Translations under genes and position numbers: made by a program
Part shown: piece after piece, positions 8,468-16,131 of the stretch
Layout: each line of letters begins with the position of its first letter
Numbering within the stretch: position 1 is the first letter of the stretch
From: JBFKAV01 sp041621405
GTDB taxonomy: Bacteria > Pseudomonadota > Alphaproteobacteria > Rhodobacterales > Rhodobacteraceae
Assembly: GCA_041621405.1 (NCBI GenBank)
Contig: JBFKAV010000041.1
Coordinates: 1-22,485 of the forward strand
Direction: 5' to 3'
Length of the DNA stretch: 22,485 bases
Notes under the pieces: generated by a model
Databases searched by the model: none
Told to the model about the DNA's origin: nothing
The model's input: the letters and a program-made list of their open reading frames with translations, nothing else

Positions 8468-8540
8468 CTTCCCCTTTTTCGAGTATCCCGGGGGGGCCGC
8501 CCGGCACGGGCGGCGGGGGGCGGAGCCCCCCTGCCTCCGG
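8468..8540 (-). repeat. REP-like GC-rich element, copy 2 (inverted)
   Basis: Read on the minus strand it begins CCGGAGGC, has a strong hairpin (on plus: GGGGGGC-GGA-GCCCCCC at 8515-8531) and a second one (CCGCCC-GGCAC-GGGCGG at 8497-8513). It ends GGGATACTCGAAAAAGGGGAAG. It matches copy 1 block by block and points the other way. It lies just after the CDF exporter stop, where it may terminate that transcript. Confidence 0.6.
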
Positions 8541-8561
8541 CCCAGCCGCGCCCCGTCTCCT

Positions 8562-9473
8562 TCAGCCGTGGCCGATCGCCCGCGGCTCGTCGCAGGCGTG
8601 GCGGTGGCATTCGAGCTCCAGCGTCGAATGTCCGATCCCGAGCGTCGCGAGCCGTGACCGGAGCCCCGCCTTGATCGCGTCGGCATCGTCCCAGCGGCCC
8701 TCGGCCAGGACCACGTGCGCCTCTACAGCCGGATTCGCCTCGTCCATTTGCCAGAGGTGCAGGTGGTGCACGTCCTCGACTCCGTTCTCCTGACGTAGCG
8801 CCTCGAGCACGGCCTCGGACGAGACGCCCGGCGGCGAGCCGAGCATCAAGACCCGGATCACCGCGCCCACCTCGGCGAAGGCGTGCCAGAGAATGTAGGC
8901 CGCGATCATCAGCGTCACGATCGGGTCGACGATGGTCCAGTCGAACAGGATCACAAGCGTCCCCGCCACGATCACCCCGACCGAGCCCAGCGCGTCGGCG
9001 AGGTTGTGCAGGAAGGCCGCGCGGATGTTCATCGAGGTCTTCGCCATCCGCCAGGTCAGGGCCGCCGTCACAACGTCGACCGCCAGCGCCACGCCGGCGA
9101 GGATCACCACCACCCAGCCGAGGATCGGCTGCGGCGCGAGGAAGCGCAGGATCGCCTCGTAGATGAGCCAGGCGCCGATCAGGATCAGCGTGGTGTAGTT
9201 GACGAGCGCTGCCACCGTCTCGGCGCGGGCATAGCCGAAGGTCATCCCCGCATCGGCCGGGCGGCGGGCGATCCGGCGGGCGCCGAAGGCGATGATCAGC
9301 GAGACCGCGTCGGAGAAATTGTGGACCGCGTCGGCGACCAGCGCGAGGCTGCCCGAGAGCGCCCCGCCCACGACCTGCGCGACCGTGAGCCCGAGGTTGA
9401 CGACGATCGCGAGCCCCACCCGCCTGTCGCCCGCCTCGGCGCTCAGCTGCGGGTGGCCGTGATCGAGCGGCAT
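8562..9473 (-). CDS. Cation diffusion facilitator (CzcD/ZitB-like zinc exporter)
   Basis: A 303-residue inner-membrane metal/proton antiporter that would export Zn(II) and perhaps related divalent ions. Six membrane helices are visible, starting with GLAIVVNLGLTVAQVVGGAL. The metal site follows the zinc-type pattern HxxxD in helix 2 (His51, Asp55, with Asp48 before) and HxxxD in helix 5 (His156, Asp160). A cytoplasmic ferredoxin-like domain follows from about residue 205, with histidines in VHHLHLWQMD and at the C-terminus (ECHRHAC) likely to bind metal. The protein has a short N-terminal His-containing stretch and lacks the long His-rich loop of some relatives. Its ATG overlaps the rlmN stop codon by one base (TGATG), so translation is probably coupled. 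It converges with the EF-G-like gene. Confidence 0.92.
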   Translation of the reverse strand: MPLDHGHPQLSAEAGDRRVGLAIVVNLGLTVAQVVGGALSGSLALVADAVHNFSDAVSLIIAFGARRIARRPADAGMTFGYARAETVAALVNYTTLILIGAWLIYEAILRFLAPQPILGWVVVILAGVALAVDVVTAALTWRMAKTSMNIRAAFLHNLADALGSVGVIVAGTLVILFDWTIVDPIVTLMIAAYILWHAFAEVGAVIRVLMLGSPPGVSSEAVLEALRQENGVEDVHHLHLWQMDEANPAVEAHVVLAEGRWDDADAIKAGLRSRLATLGIGHSTLELECHRHACDEPRAIGHG

Positions 9474-10645
9474 CAGCCGAGCCCGGCCTCGGCGGCGATC
9501 TCGGCCGCGGACTTCCGCGCCCGCTCGGTGGCGCTCTTCAGCTGGCCGCAGGCGGCCATGATGTCCTCGCCCCGGGGCGTCCGGATCGGCGCGGCGTAGC
9601 CGGCCTTGTGCACGATGTCAGCGAAGGCCTCGATCCGCTCCCAGTCGGACCGCTCGAAAGGCGCGCCCGGCCACTCGTTGAACGGGATCAGGTTGATCTT
9701 GGCCGGGATCCCGGCGATCAGCCGGACCAGCCGCCGGGCATCCTCGTCGCTGTCGTTCACGCCCTTCAGCATCACGTATTCGAAGGTGATCCGCTCCGAG
9801 TTCGAGAGCCGCGGATACTCGCGAAGCGTCTGCAGCAGCGTCGCGATGTTCCAGCGCTTGTTGACTGGCACCAGCCTGTCCCGTACCTCGTCGGTGGTGG
9901 CGTGGAAACTGACCGCGAGAAGGCAGCCGATCTCCTCGGCCGCCCGCGCGATCTCCGGCACCACGCCCGAGGTGGAAAGCGTGATCCGGCGCCGCGAGAG
10001 CGCAATGCCCTCGCCGTCCATCACGACCTTCATCGCGTCGCGCACCGCCTCGAAGTTGTAGAGCGGCTCGCCCATCCCCATCAGCACGACGTTCGACAGA
10101 AGCCGCGTCTCGTCCTTCGGAGCGCCGGGCTTCGGCCATTCTCCGAGGTCGTCGCGGGCCAGCATCACCTGTCCGACGATCTCGCCGGCAGCGAGGTTCC
10201 TGACCAGCTTCTGAGTGCCGGTGTGGCAGAACGAGCAGGTCAGTGTGCAGCCCACCTGGGACGAGATACAGAGCGTGCCGCGGTCTTCCTCGGGGATGTA
10301 GACTGTCTCCACCTCGTGGCCGCCGGCGATCCGCACCAGGTATTTCCGGGTGCCGTCGGCCGAGACCTGCCGCGTCACCACCTCGGGCAGTGCGATCACG
10401 AAACGCTCGGCCAGCATCGCACGGTAGTCCTTGGAGAGGTTGGTCATCGCGGAAAAGTCGCGCACGCCCCAGTGATAGAGCCACTGCCACACCTGGCCCA
10501 CGCGCATGTTCGCCTGGCGCTCCGGCGTGCCGACGGCGATCAGCGCTGCGCGCAGCGCCTCGCGCGGCAGCCCGATCAGGTTGACCGGCCCGTCGGGAAG
10601 CTTCCGGGGCAGGGTCAGGACGTCCTGTGTAATCGGGGCGGTCAT
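9473..10645 (-). CDS. rlmN: Dual-specificity 23S rRNA/tRNA adenine-C2 methyltransferase RlmN
   Basis: A radical-SAM enzyme that methylates C2 of A2503 in 23S rRNA and of A37 in some tRNAs, which tunes translation accuracy. It is 390 residues, the usual length. The iron-sulphur cluster cysteines are Cys133, Cys137 and Cys140 (C-TLT-C-SF-C). MGMGEP follows in the SAM-binding region. The methyl-carrying cysteine is Cys366 in AACGQL near the C-terminus. The ATG at 10645 is preferred because GAGGA lies upstream at a normal distance and the sequence after it fits the family; ATGs at 10654 and 10675 are in frame but less well placed. The stop shares a base with the CDF exporter start, so the two genes likely form one transcript. 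Confidence 0.95.
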   Translation of the reverse strand: MTAPITQDVLTLPRKLPDGPVNLIGLPREALRAALIAVGTPERQANMRVGQVWQWLYHWGVRDFSAMTNLSKDYRAMLAERFVIALPEVVTRQVSADGTRKYLVRIAGGHEVETVYIPEEDRGTLCISSQVGCTLTCSFCHTGTQKLVRNLAAGEIVGQVMLARDDLGEWPKPGAPKDETRLLSNVVLMGMGEPLYNFEAVRDAMKVVMDGEGIALSRRRITLSTSGVVPEIARAAEEIGCLLAVSFHATTDEVRDRLVPVNKRWNIATLLQTLREYPRLSNSERITFEYVMLKGVNDSDEDARRLVRLIAGIPAKINLIPFNEWPGAPFERSDWERIEAFADIVHKAGYAAPIRTPRGEDIMAACGQLKSATERARKSAAEIAAEAGLG

Positions 10646-10714
10646 CTTGCGCATCCTCGGGCGAAGTCCGGCCATATATGTCGTCCGCGGGAAAAAGGGA
10701 ACAGCCGTCCGCCC

Positions 10715-11803
10715 TCAGGGCAGGCCGCCGCCTCGCCCCAGACGCTCCAGCAGCGCCCCGGTCTCGCGCACGAGGCGGGACACGAGCGTCCCCGCCCCCT
10801 CCTCCCGCGCGAGCCCGGCCGCCTGGCCGTAGAGCTCGAACCCTGCCCGGTCGCCGCCGGCGGCGTGACCTGCCTCGATCACCGGCCCGCTCATGTTATA
10901 GAGCGTGGGAAACGGCGGCAGTCTGCCGTCGAGCGGTGCCATGTGGTCGGAGTACGGGGTGCGCCTCGCTCTCGCCGGGTAGCCGGAGACCGAAGCGGTC
11001 ATCACCGTGTCCGAGCCGTCGGAGGCGGCGACGTGGGCCCGGCGGAACGGCTCGGTCGCCGACTCCGGACAGAGCAGGAATGCCGACCCCATCTGCACGC
11101 CCGCCGCCCCGAGGGCGAGCGCGGCGGCAATTCCGCGAGCATCGCCGATGCCGCCGGTCGCGATCACCGGCACCGATACGGCATCCACGACCTGCGGCAC
11201 GAGGGCCAACGTGCCGATCCCGTCGCCCGCGCGCGTCAGCCGGTGGGCGCCGCGGTGGCCGCCGGCCTCGTATCCCTGCGCGACGACTGCGTCGACGCCG
11301 CCCGCCTCGAGGGCACGGGCTTCCGCCACGCTGGTCGCCGTCGCGATCACAGCGATACCGGCGCCCCTGATCGCGTCCAAGACGGACGCATCGGGCAGCC
11401 CGAAAAGCAGGCTTACCACGCGCGGCTGCAGCTCGAGGAGCAGCGGCAAGCGTGCCGGATCGAAACCGGGCACGGCGTCGGGGAGCGTCTTCGGCAGGTC
11501 CTGTCCGTCCGGCCCGACGAAGTCGAGAATGCGCTTCCGAGCCCGCCGGGTCGCCGCGGGGTCGGCACGGACACCGGGATGGGCGAAGAAGTTCAGGTTG
11601 AACGGCCGGTTCGTGCGCTTCCTGACCTCGGCCACGGTCCAGCGGGCGTCGTCCGGCGGCGCCACCCCCAGCGCGACGCCGCCGAGACCGCCCGCGTTGC
11701 TGACCGCCGCGGTAAGCGCCGGGGTCGAGGTTCCGAGCATCGGCGCCTGCAAGATCGGGTGCTCGATTCCAAATAGGTCGAGAAGGCGTCGGTCGGGCCA
11801 CAT
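10715..11803 (-). CDS. Nitronate monooxygenase (NMO, 2-nitropropane dioxygenase family)
   Basis: An FMN-dependent TIM-barrel enzyme of 362 residues. Class I NMOs oxidise alkyl nitronates such as propionate 3-nitronate to harmless products. The N-terminal FGIEHPILQAPM is typical. The central QGYEAGGHRG carries the active-site histidine region, and TGGIGDARGIAAALALGA with VQMGSAFL binds the FMN phosphate. The ATG at 11803 follows GGAGG and is well supported; the longer frame to 11869 adds an unrelated Arg/Cys-rich stretch. It is co-directional with rlmN, with 69 bases between the genes, and divergent from the ptm-like cassette. The substrate in this organism is unknown; some relatives act as enoyl reductases (FabK-like), but the HRG motif favours NMO. 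Confidence 0.88.
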   Translation of the reverse strand: MWPDRRLLDLFGIEHPILQAPMLGTSTPALTAAVSNAGGLGGVALGVAPPDDARWTVAEVRKRTNRPFNLNFFAHPGVRADPAATRRARKRILDFVGPDGQDLPKTLPDAVPGFDPARLPLLLELQPRVVSLLFGLPDASVLDAIRGAGIAVIATATSVAEARALEAGGVDAVVAQGYEAGGHRGAHRLTRAGDGIGTLALVPQVVDAVSVPVIATGGIGDARGIAAALALGAAGVQMGSAFLLCPESATEPFRRAHVAASDGSDTVMTASVSGYPARARRTPYSDHMAPLDGRLPPFPTLYNMSGPVIEAGHAAGGDRAGFELYGQAAGLAREEGAGTLVSRLVRETGALLERLGRGGGLP

Positions 11804-11944
11804 CGCGGACCTCCGGGAGCACAGGACCACCGCGGTTCGGGACATCCCGCGAGCCTGGCAGCAGCGCACCGGGGCCCGTGGCGGAAGCCGGTCGCAGTTT
11901 ACGAGCTTTGCCGCCGGCTGAACAGGTCCGGCCTCCGGGGCGCG

Positions 11945-11970
11945 GGCGGCCGGTCGGCCAGTCGGCCGCC
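11945..11970. repeat. Inverted repeat upstream of the ptm-like cassette
   Basis: GGCGGCCG and CGGCCGCC form a perfect 8-bp stem around a 10-base loop. The element also contains GTCGGCC as tandem units. It ends 38 bases before the first cassette ATG, in the divergent gap with the NMO gene, and could be an operator or a 5' leader hairpin. It has no T-tract. Confidence 0.4.
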
Positions 11971-12008
11971 AGTTGCTCCGCTATCCGGCATCGGCTAGGC
12001 AGACGGCC

Positions 12009-12929
12009 ATGAAGGTCCTCGTCATCGGCACCGGCTCGATCGGCACGCGGCACGCCGGCAACCTCGAGACGCTGGGCGCCAGCGTCGCATCGGTGTCGAT
12101 GCGCAGGGCGGGGCTCAATGGCGCGCTGGCACGGCTCGCCGAGGGCTGGGACGCGGCGGTGATCGCGACCGAGACGCAGATCCGCCTGCCGCTGATCGAG
12201 GCCGCGGCGGAAAAGGACATCCCGCTCTACATCGAGAAGCCGCTCGCCCCCGACCCCGACACCATCTCGGCGATCTACCGGGCCGCGGGGCCGATCCTGA
12301 ATCGAAGCGTCGTGGGCTTCATGATGCGCTACCATCCGGCGCTCCGGCACCTCGCGGCCTCCGACCTCTCCGATGCCTTCCGCTACGGCTTCGAGATCGG
12401 CCACGACGTGACCCAGTGGCGGCAGGGCTGGAACTTCGCGGAGAGCTACGCCGCCCGACCCGACGGCGGCGGCGTGCTCCTGGACCTCTGCCACGAGCTC
12501 GACATGGCGCATTGCCTCTTCCCCGGCATCCTGTCGGACGTCGAATGCCTCGGCCATGTCCGCTATCCCGGCGTCGACCTTGCCACGCAGGTCGCCCGCG
12601 CCGGGCCGATCCAGGGCACGGTGGCGATGGACTACCTCGCGCCGGTGGCGATCCGCCGGGTCGAGATCGCAGGCACCGAGACACGCCGCACGCTCGACCT
12701 GCTGACCGGCCGCTTTCGTGTCGGCGCCGAGGAGAGCCAGTTTCCGATCGAGCGCAACCAGATGTTCCTCGCGATCATGAAGGACTTCCTTGCCCTTGCC
12801 GCCGGCCGTGCACCCTCGGAAGTCGAGCATCTGCCGCGGCTCGACCTCGTGCGCGCCTCCTGCGAGGAGATCGCCGAGGCCCATGCCCGCCGCCGCTTCA
12901 CCGGCCACCTCGACGGTCCGAAACCATGA
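12009..12929 (+). CDS. Gfo/Idh/MocA family oxidoreductase, PtmF-like
   Basis: A 306-residue NAD(P)-dependent sugar dehydrogenase of the Gfo/Idh/MocA family. The Rossmann motif GTGSIG is at 7-12, followed by TRH. The family EKP motif is at residues 76-78 (YIEKPL) and contains the catalytic lysine. A GGVLLDLCHELDMAHCLF segment carries the conserved D..H..D of the substrate site. The ATG at 12009 is chosen since the frame upstream has no family-like residues. Its stop overlaps the next start (ATGA). With the two genes downstream it reproduces the order of ptmF, ptmB and ptmA (Cj1330-Cj1332) of Campylobacter jejuni. That link is remembered from the literature and the residue motifs, not from an alignment, so a ptmF name is not assigned. 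Confidence 0.82.
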   Translation: MKVLVIGTGSIGTRHAGNLETLGASVASVSMRRAGLNGALARLAEGWDAAVIATETQIRLPLIEAAAEKDIPLYIEKPLAPDPDTISAIYRAAGPILNRSVVGFMMRYHPALRHLAASDLSDAFRYGFEIGHDVTQWRQGWNFAESYAARPDGGGVLLDLCHELDMAHCLFPGILSDVECLGHVRYPGVDLATQVARAGPIQGTVAMDYLAPVAIRRVEIAGTETRRTLDLLTGRFRVGAEESQFPIERNQMFLAIMKDFLALAAGRAPSEVEHLPRLDLVRASCEEIAEAHARRRFTGHLDGPKP

Positions 12930-13630
12930 TCCTCGGCCATATCGGCGTCCGCGCCGGCTCCAAGGGCGTGCCGGGCAAGAACTTCAGGGCGATCCACGGC
13001 AAGCCGCTGATCGATTGGAGCCTCGACCAGCTGCTCACCCACCCCGAGGTCGACGCCGTCGTGGTCTCGACGGATTCGCACGAGATCTACGAACACGCCG
13101 TGGCCAGGGGCACGCTGGAAATCGGCCTCCGGCCCGGGCACCTGGCCACCGACTCCGCCGGCAAATGGGGCGTCTGGCAGCACGCACTTGGGGCCTCCGA
13201 GCCGCTCACCGGCCCGGTGGAGGCCTTCCTCGACCTCGACGCCACCTCGCCCCTGCGCGAGACGGAGGACATCACCGGCACGCTGGCCCTGTTCCGGCGC
13301 GAGAGGCCCGACATGGTCATGTCCTGCTGCGAGGCGCGCAAGAACCCGTACTTCAACCTCGTCGAGCCCGACGAGACCGGCGCGCTCCATGTCTCGAAGC
13401 CGCTTCCGGGCGGCGTCGTCGCCCGCCAGCAGGCGCCCGTGGTCTACGAGCACGCCGCCTCCACCTACGTCGTCGCCCCCGATTACCTGAAACGCGCGAA
13501 ATCCCTCTTCGAGGGCCGCGTCATCCCCTACCTGATGCCCCCCGAGCGCTGCCTCGACATCGACACCGAGTTCGACTTCCGCCTCGTGGAGTGGCTTCTG
13601 AAGGAGCGCGAGCATGCCCGCACAGCTTGA
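12926..13630 (+). CDS. CMP-nonulosonate synthetase-like cytidylyltransferase, PtmB-like
   Basis: A 234-residue nucleotidyltransferase of the CMP-N-acetylneuraminate synthetase family. It would activate a nine-carbon acidic sugar, or KDO-like sugar, with CTP. The signature RAGSKGVPGKN is at residues 9-19, binding the nucleotide. A conserved ATSPLR follows in the middle and the C-terminal DIDTEFDF supplies metal-binding aspartates. The ATG overlaps the previous stop by 4 bases, and the next gene starts 17 bases before this stop. This tight packing shows a single translational unit. The family acts on Neu5Ac, legionaminic and pseudaminic acids; the neighbour set favours legionaminic-like. No synthase (NeuB-like) is in the window. 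Confidence 0.87.
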   Translation: MILGHIGVRAGSKGVPGKNFRAIHGKPLIDWSLDQLLTHPEVDAVVVSTDSHEIYEHAVARGTLEIGLRPGHLATDSAGKWGVWQHALGASEPLTGPVEAFLDLDATSPLRETEDITGTLALFRRERPDMVMSCCEARKNPYFNLVEPDETGALHVSKPLPGGVVARQQAPVVYEHAASTYVVAPDYLKRAKSLFEGRVIPYLMPPERCLDIDTEFDFRLVEWLLKEREHARTA

Positions 13631-14405
13631 CGGCAAGACCATCTTCATCACCGGCTCGGGTGGCGTCCTCGGCCGCACCTACGTGCGCCGGATGCTCGAG
13701 GCCGGCGCCCGTGTCGTCGCCTCCGACCTTCCCGGCGCGCGCGCCGACCGGCTCAAGGCCGACCACGGCGAGAACCCCGCCTTCACCTTCCTCGACCTCG
13801 ACGTGTCCGACGAGGACCAGGTCACCGGCATCTTCGCCCGGATGCTCGACAACGGCCTGAAGCCCAACGTGGTGCTGAACAACGCCGCGATCACCGGCGA
13901 GCTCCTGATGGGCGCCGGCAAGCCCTTCCCCGACTTCGCCAACACCTCGGTCGCCGACTGGGAGAGGACGCTCAGGACCAACCTCACCGGCGCCTTCATG
14001 GTCGCCCGGCAGATGGACCGCGACATCGTCGGCAAGTGGCCCGCGAAGCTGATCAACGTCGCCTCGATGTACGCGCTGAACGCGCCGCACCACGACATCT
14101 ACGACGGCATGCCGTTCCGCTCGTTCTCGGCCTACACGGCGACGAAGGCGGGGATCCACGGCCTGACGCTCTGGCTCGCCAGCTACTGGCGCCACCGCCA
14201 GGCGACGGTCAACACCATCGCCCCCGGCGCGGTCTTCAACGACCATTCCGAGGAATTCCAGAAGCGCGTGTCGGCGCTCATCATGGCCGGCCGCATGGCC
14301 CAGCCCGACGAGATCGCCGACGCGATGCTCTTTCTCTGCTCGGACCAGTCGAACTACATCACCGGCCAGATTCACCACGTCGACGGCGGCTTCAACGGCT
14401 GGTGA
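13614..14405 (+). CDS. Short-chain dehydrogenase, PtmA-like
   Basis: A 263-residue classical SDR. TGSGGVLG at 13-20 binds the cofactor and NNAA is at 90-93 or so. Catalytic Ser151 is in NVASMYAL, and the YTATK motif gives Tyr174 and Lys178. After these come LASYW and PGAVFN, which I recall as marks of the PtmA subgroup rather than of FabG. A characteristic insertion with HHDIYDGMPF lies before the Tyr. The ATG at 13614 lies within the cytidylyltransferase gene, with AAGGAG seven bases upstream. In Campylobacter, PtmA and PtmF act in making the GDP-linked glucosamine precursor of legionaminic acid. The last gene of the cassette ends 3 bases before the convergent IalB-family stop. Confidence 0.85.
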   Translation: MPAQLDGKTIFITGSGGVLGRTYVRRMLEAGARVVASDLPGARADRLKADHGENPAFTFLDLDVSDEDQVTGIFARMLDNGLKPNVVLNNAAITGELLMGAGKPFPDFANTSVADWERTLRTNLTGAFMVARQMDRDIVGKWPAKLINVASMYALNAPHHDIYDGMPFRSFSAYTATKAGIHGLTLWLASYWRHRQATVNTIAPGAVFNDHSEEFQKRVSALIMAGRMAQPDEIADAMLFLCSDQSNYITGQIHHVDGGFNGW

Positions 14406-14408
14406 GGC

Positions 14409-14948
14409 TCACTCGGCGCAGCGCTGCGCGGCATCCTCGACCGAGGCGGTGAAGCCCAGGAGCGAGAAGGTGTCGGTCGTCGTCGTACCGCGGCCCGAGC
14501 GGCCGACCAGCACCGCCTGGGCGCCTGCCTTCAGCGCCGCGACGATCCGCGCGTCCTCCTCGGGCGAGGCCGGATAGGCCCATTCCGCGTTGGCCGGATC
14601 GGGGGTCAGATCGAACTTGGTACCGCCGATGTCGAGCGAGACGGTCGAATCGCCGGCGAAGGGATAGCCGCCGGTGAAGGCGACCTCGCCCCGGTCGCCG
14701 TCCGAGGGCCGGTAGGTGACGAACAGAAGGATGTCGCCCCGCCGCACCGCCACCACCCGGCCGTCGCGGGTGTTCACCGTTTCCTTGGGCTGGGAGACGG
14801 CCCAGCATTCCTTGGGATCGCCCTCGACGAACACGCTCCAGTCGGTGTTCGCGCCCACCCGGTTGGTGCTCTCTTCCTGCGCTGCGGCCGCACCGGCCGA
14901 TAGCGCGATCAGCGCGCAGGCCGCGCTCCAGATCGTCCATGAAGTCAT
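14409..14948 (-). CDS. Invasion-associated locus B (IalB) family exported protein
   Basis: A 179-residue exported protein of the IalB family (PF06776), common in alphaproteobacteria including non-pathogens. A Sec signal peptide covers residues 1-24 or so (positively weak start, hydrophobic core, then AGAAAAQ with cleavage before QEES). The mature domain shows the family-like order ECWAVSQP, RRGDILLFVTYRP, GEVAFTGGYPF and RGTTTTDTFSLLGF. Two cysteines (one in ECWAV and one in QRCAE) are placed to form a disulphide in the periplasm. The ATG at 14948 is chosen because the signal peptide starts there, following GGGGA. The function outside Bartonella is not known. Its stop lies 3 bases from the SDR stop with no room for a terminator. 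Confidence 0.88.
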   Translation of the reverse strand: MTSWTIWSAACALIALSAGAAAAQEESTNRVGANTDWSVFVEGDPKECWAVSQPKETVNTRDGRVVAVRRGDILLFVTYRPSDGDRGEVAFTGGYPFAGDSTVSLDIGGTKFDLTPDPANAEWAYPASPEEDARIVAALKAGAQAVLVGRSGRGTTTTDTFSLLGFTASVEDAAQRCAE

Positions 14949-15124
14949 GTGGTCCCCAGCCTCTTGCTCGTCTGCCTCATCCGCCGTCCCGCAGCCGCCG
15001 TTGAACCGACTTTTTGCCGCTGGCGGAAGTGTTTTCAACCCGCTAGGCGGAGCCTATCGTGAAATTCGGCGGGTTTCAAAGCCCCGCGGCGGAAACTCGC
15101 GCAGCCTTGAGGAGATACGGAGCG

Positions 15125-16120
15125 ATGGGCGCAGCACAGGCGATGGCCGAGCTCTGGCGCGGCGGAAGGCTCGAATCGCAACACCTGGGCCACGCCGCGA
15201 TCGCCGACGCCTTTGGCGGCGTGGTCGAGGCCTGGGGCGAGCCCGAAACCACCATCTTCCCGCGCTCGTCGTGCAAGATGGTCCAGGCGCTGCCGCTCCT
15301 CGAATCGGGCGCGGCCGAGGCCGCCGGGCTCACCGGCCGGCACCTGGCGCTGGCCTGCGCCAGCCACTCGGGCGCGGCGATCCACACAAAGGCGGTCGCC
15401 CGCTGGCTCGCCGATCTCGGGCTCGCCGAACCCGACCTGCGCTGCGGCGCCCACTGGCCATCCGACATCCCGGCACGCAACGCGCTGGTCCGCGCCGACA
15501 AGGCGCCCTGCCAAATCCACAACAATTGCTCGGGCAAGCACGCGGGCTTCCTGACGCTCGCGAAGCACCTCGACGCCGGCCCCGAATACCTCGACCTCGA
15601 CCATCCCGTGCAGCGCGCCGTCAAGGCCGCGTTCGAAGAGGTGACGGGCGAGGAAAGCCCCGGCCACGGCATCGACGGCTGCTCGGCGCCGAACTTCGCC
15701 ACCTCGCTGGCCGGCCTCGCCCGCGCGATGGCACGATTCGCCGCGGCGGACGAGACCGACGCCCGCGGCCGCGCGATGGTGCGGCTCCGCAATGCCATGA
15801 TCCGGCATCCCGATCTCGTCGCCGGCGAGGGCTGCGCCTGCACCGAGCTGATGCGCGCCATGGGCGGCCGAGTGGCGGTCAAGACCGGGGCCGAGGCCGT
15901 CTTCGTCGGCATCGTCCCCGAGAAGCGGCTCGGGATCGCCGTGAAGATCGTCGACGGCGGCACCCGCGCCGCCGAGCTCGCCATCGCCGCTCTCCTGGTC
16001 CATCTCGGCGTGCTCGACCACGACCACCCGCTGACCCGGAAGCGCCTCGACGCGGTACAGCATAGCTGGCGCGGCCTCCGGGCCGGCGTCTTCCGCGCCG
16101 CGCCGGGCTTCCCGGGCTGA
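15125..16120 (+). CDS. Asparaginase of the Rhizobium type II family (Asparaginase_II)
   Basis: A 331-residue L-asparaginase of the PF06089 family, which converts L-asparagine to aspartate and ammonia and is unrelated to E. coli AnsA/B. It keeps the residues known for the R. etli enzyme: Ser48 and Lys51 in RSSCKM (a SxxK pair), Ser80 in ACASHSG, and Cys135 and Lys138 in NNCSGKH. A further cysteine, Cys186 in IDGCSAP, matches the third zinc ligand. The numbering agrees with the ATG at 15125 as the start, following AGGAG. A GTG at 15059 would add 22 residues. The gene lies 11 bases upstream of fmt, an unusual partner, and probably shares its transcript. Confidence 0.9.
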   Translation: MGAAQAMAELWRGGRLESQHLGHAAIADAFGGVVEAWGEPETTIFPRSSCKMVQALPLLESGAAEAAGLTGRHLALACASHSGAAIHTKAVARWLADLGLAEPDLRCGAHWPSDIPARNALVRADKAPCQIHNNCSGKHAGFLTLAKHLDAGPEYLDLDHPVQRAVKAAFEEVTGEESPGHGIDGCSAPNFATSLAGLARAMARFAAADETDARGRAMVRLRNAMIRHPDLVAGEGCACTELMRAMGGRVAVKTGAEAVFVGIVPEKRLGIAVKIVDGGTRAAELAIAALLVHLGVLDHDHPLTRKRLDAVQHSWRGLRAGVFRAAPGFPG

Positions 16121-16131
16121 GAGGGGCGGCG

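Larger units (their letters stand above)
8245..8561. other. Gene-free junction between convergent genes
   Basis: These 317 bases separate the EF-G-like gene from the CDF exporter gene, which converge. They hold two inverted REP-like copies, a 9-bp hairpin between them, and a short GGGTT-TCTT-AACCC hairpin at 8341-8354. Open frames crossing the interval have no recognisable protein content. I see no RNA gene. Confidence 0.7.

Noticed and set aside
5806..8610. A 934-residue minus-strand open frame
   Set aside because: It runs antisense to the EF-G-like gene and through the MarR gene in another frame. Its product is Arg/Gly/His-rich with no recognisable fold, which is normal in a very GC-rich genome.
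10896..12908. A 670-residue minus-strand frame across the NMO and Gfo/Idh genes
   Set aside because: It overlaps two well-supported genes in other frames and has biased composition.
15059..15124. GTG at 15059 as start of the asparaginase
   Set aside because: The ATG at 15125 has AGGAG upstream and places the active-site residues at the same numbers as in the R. etli enzyme.
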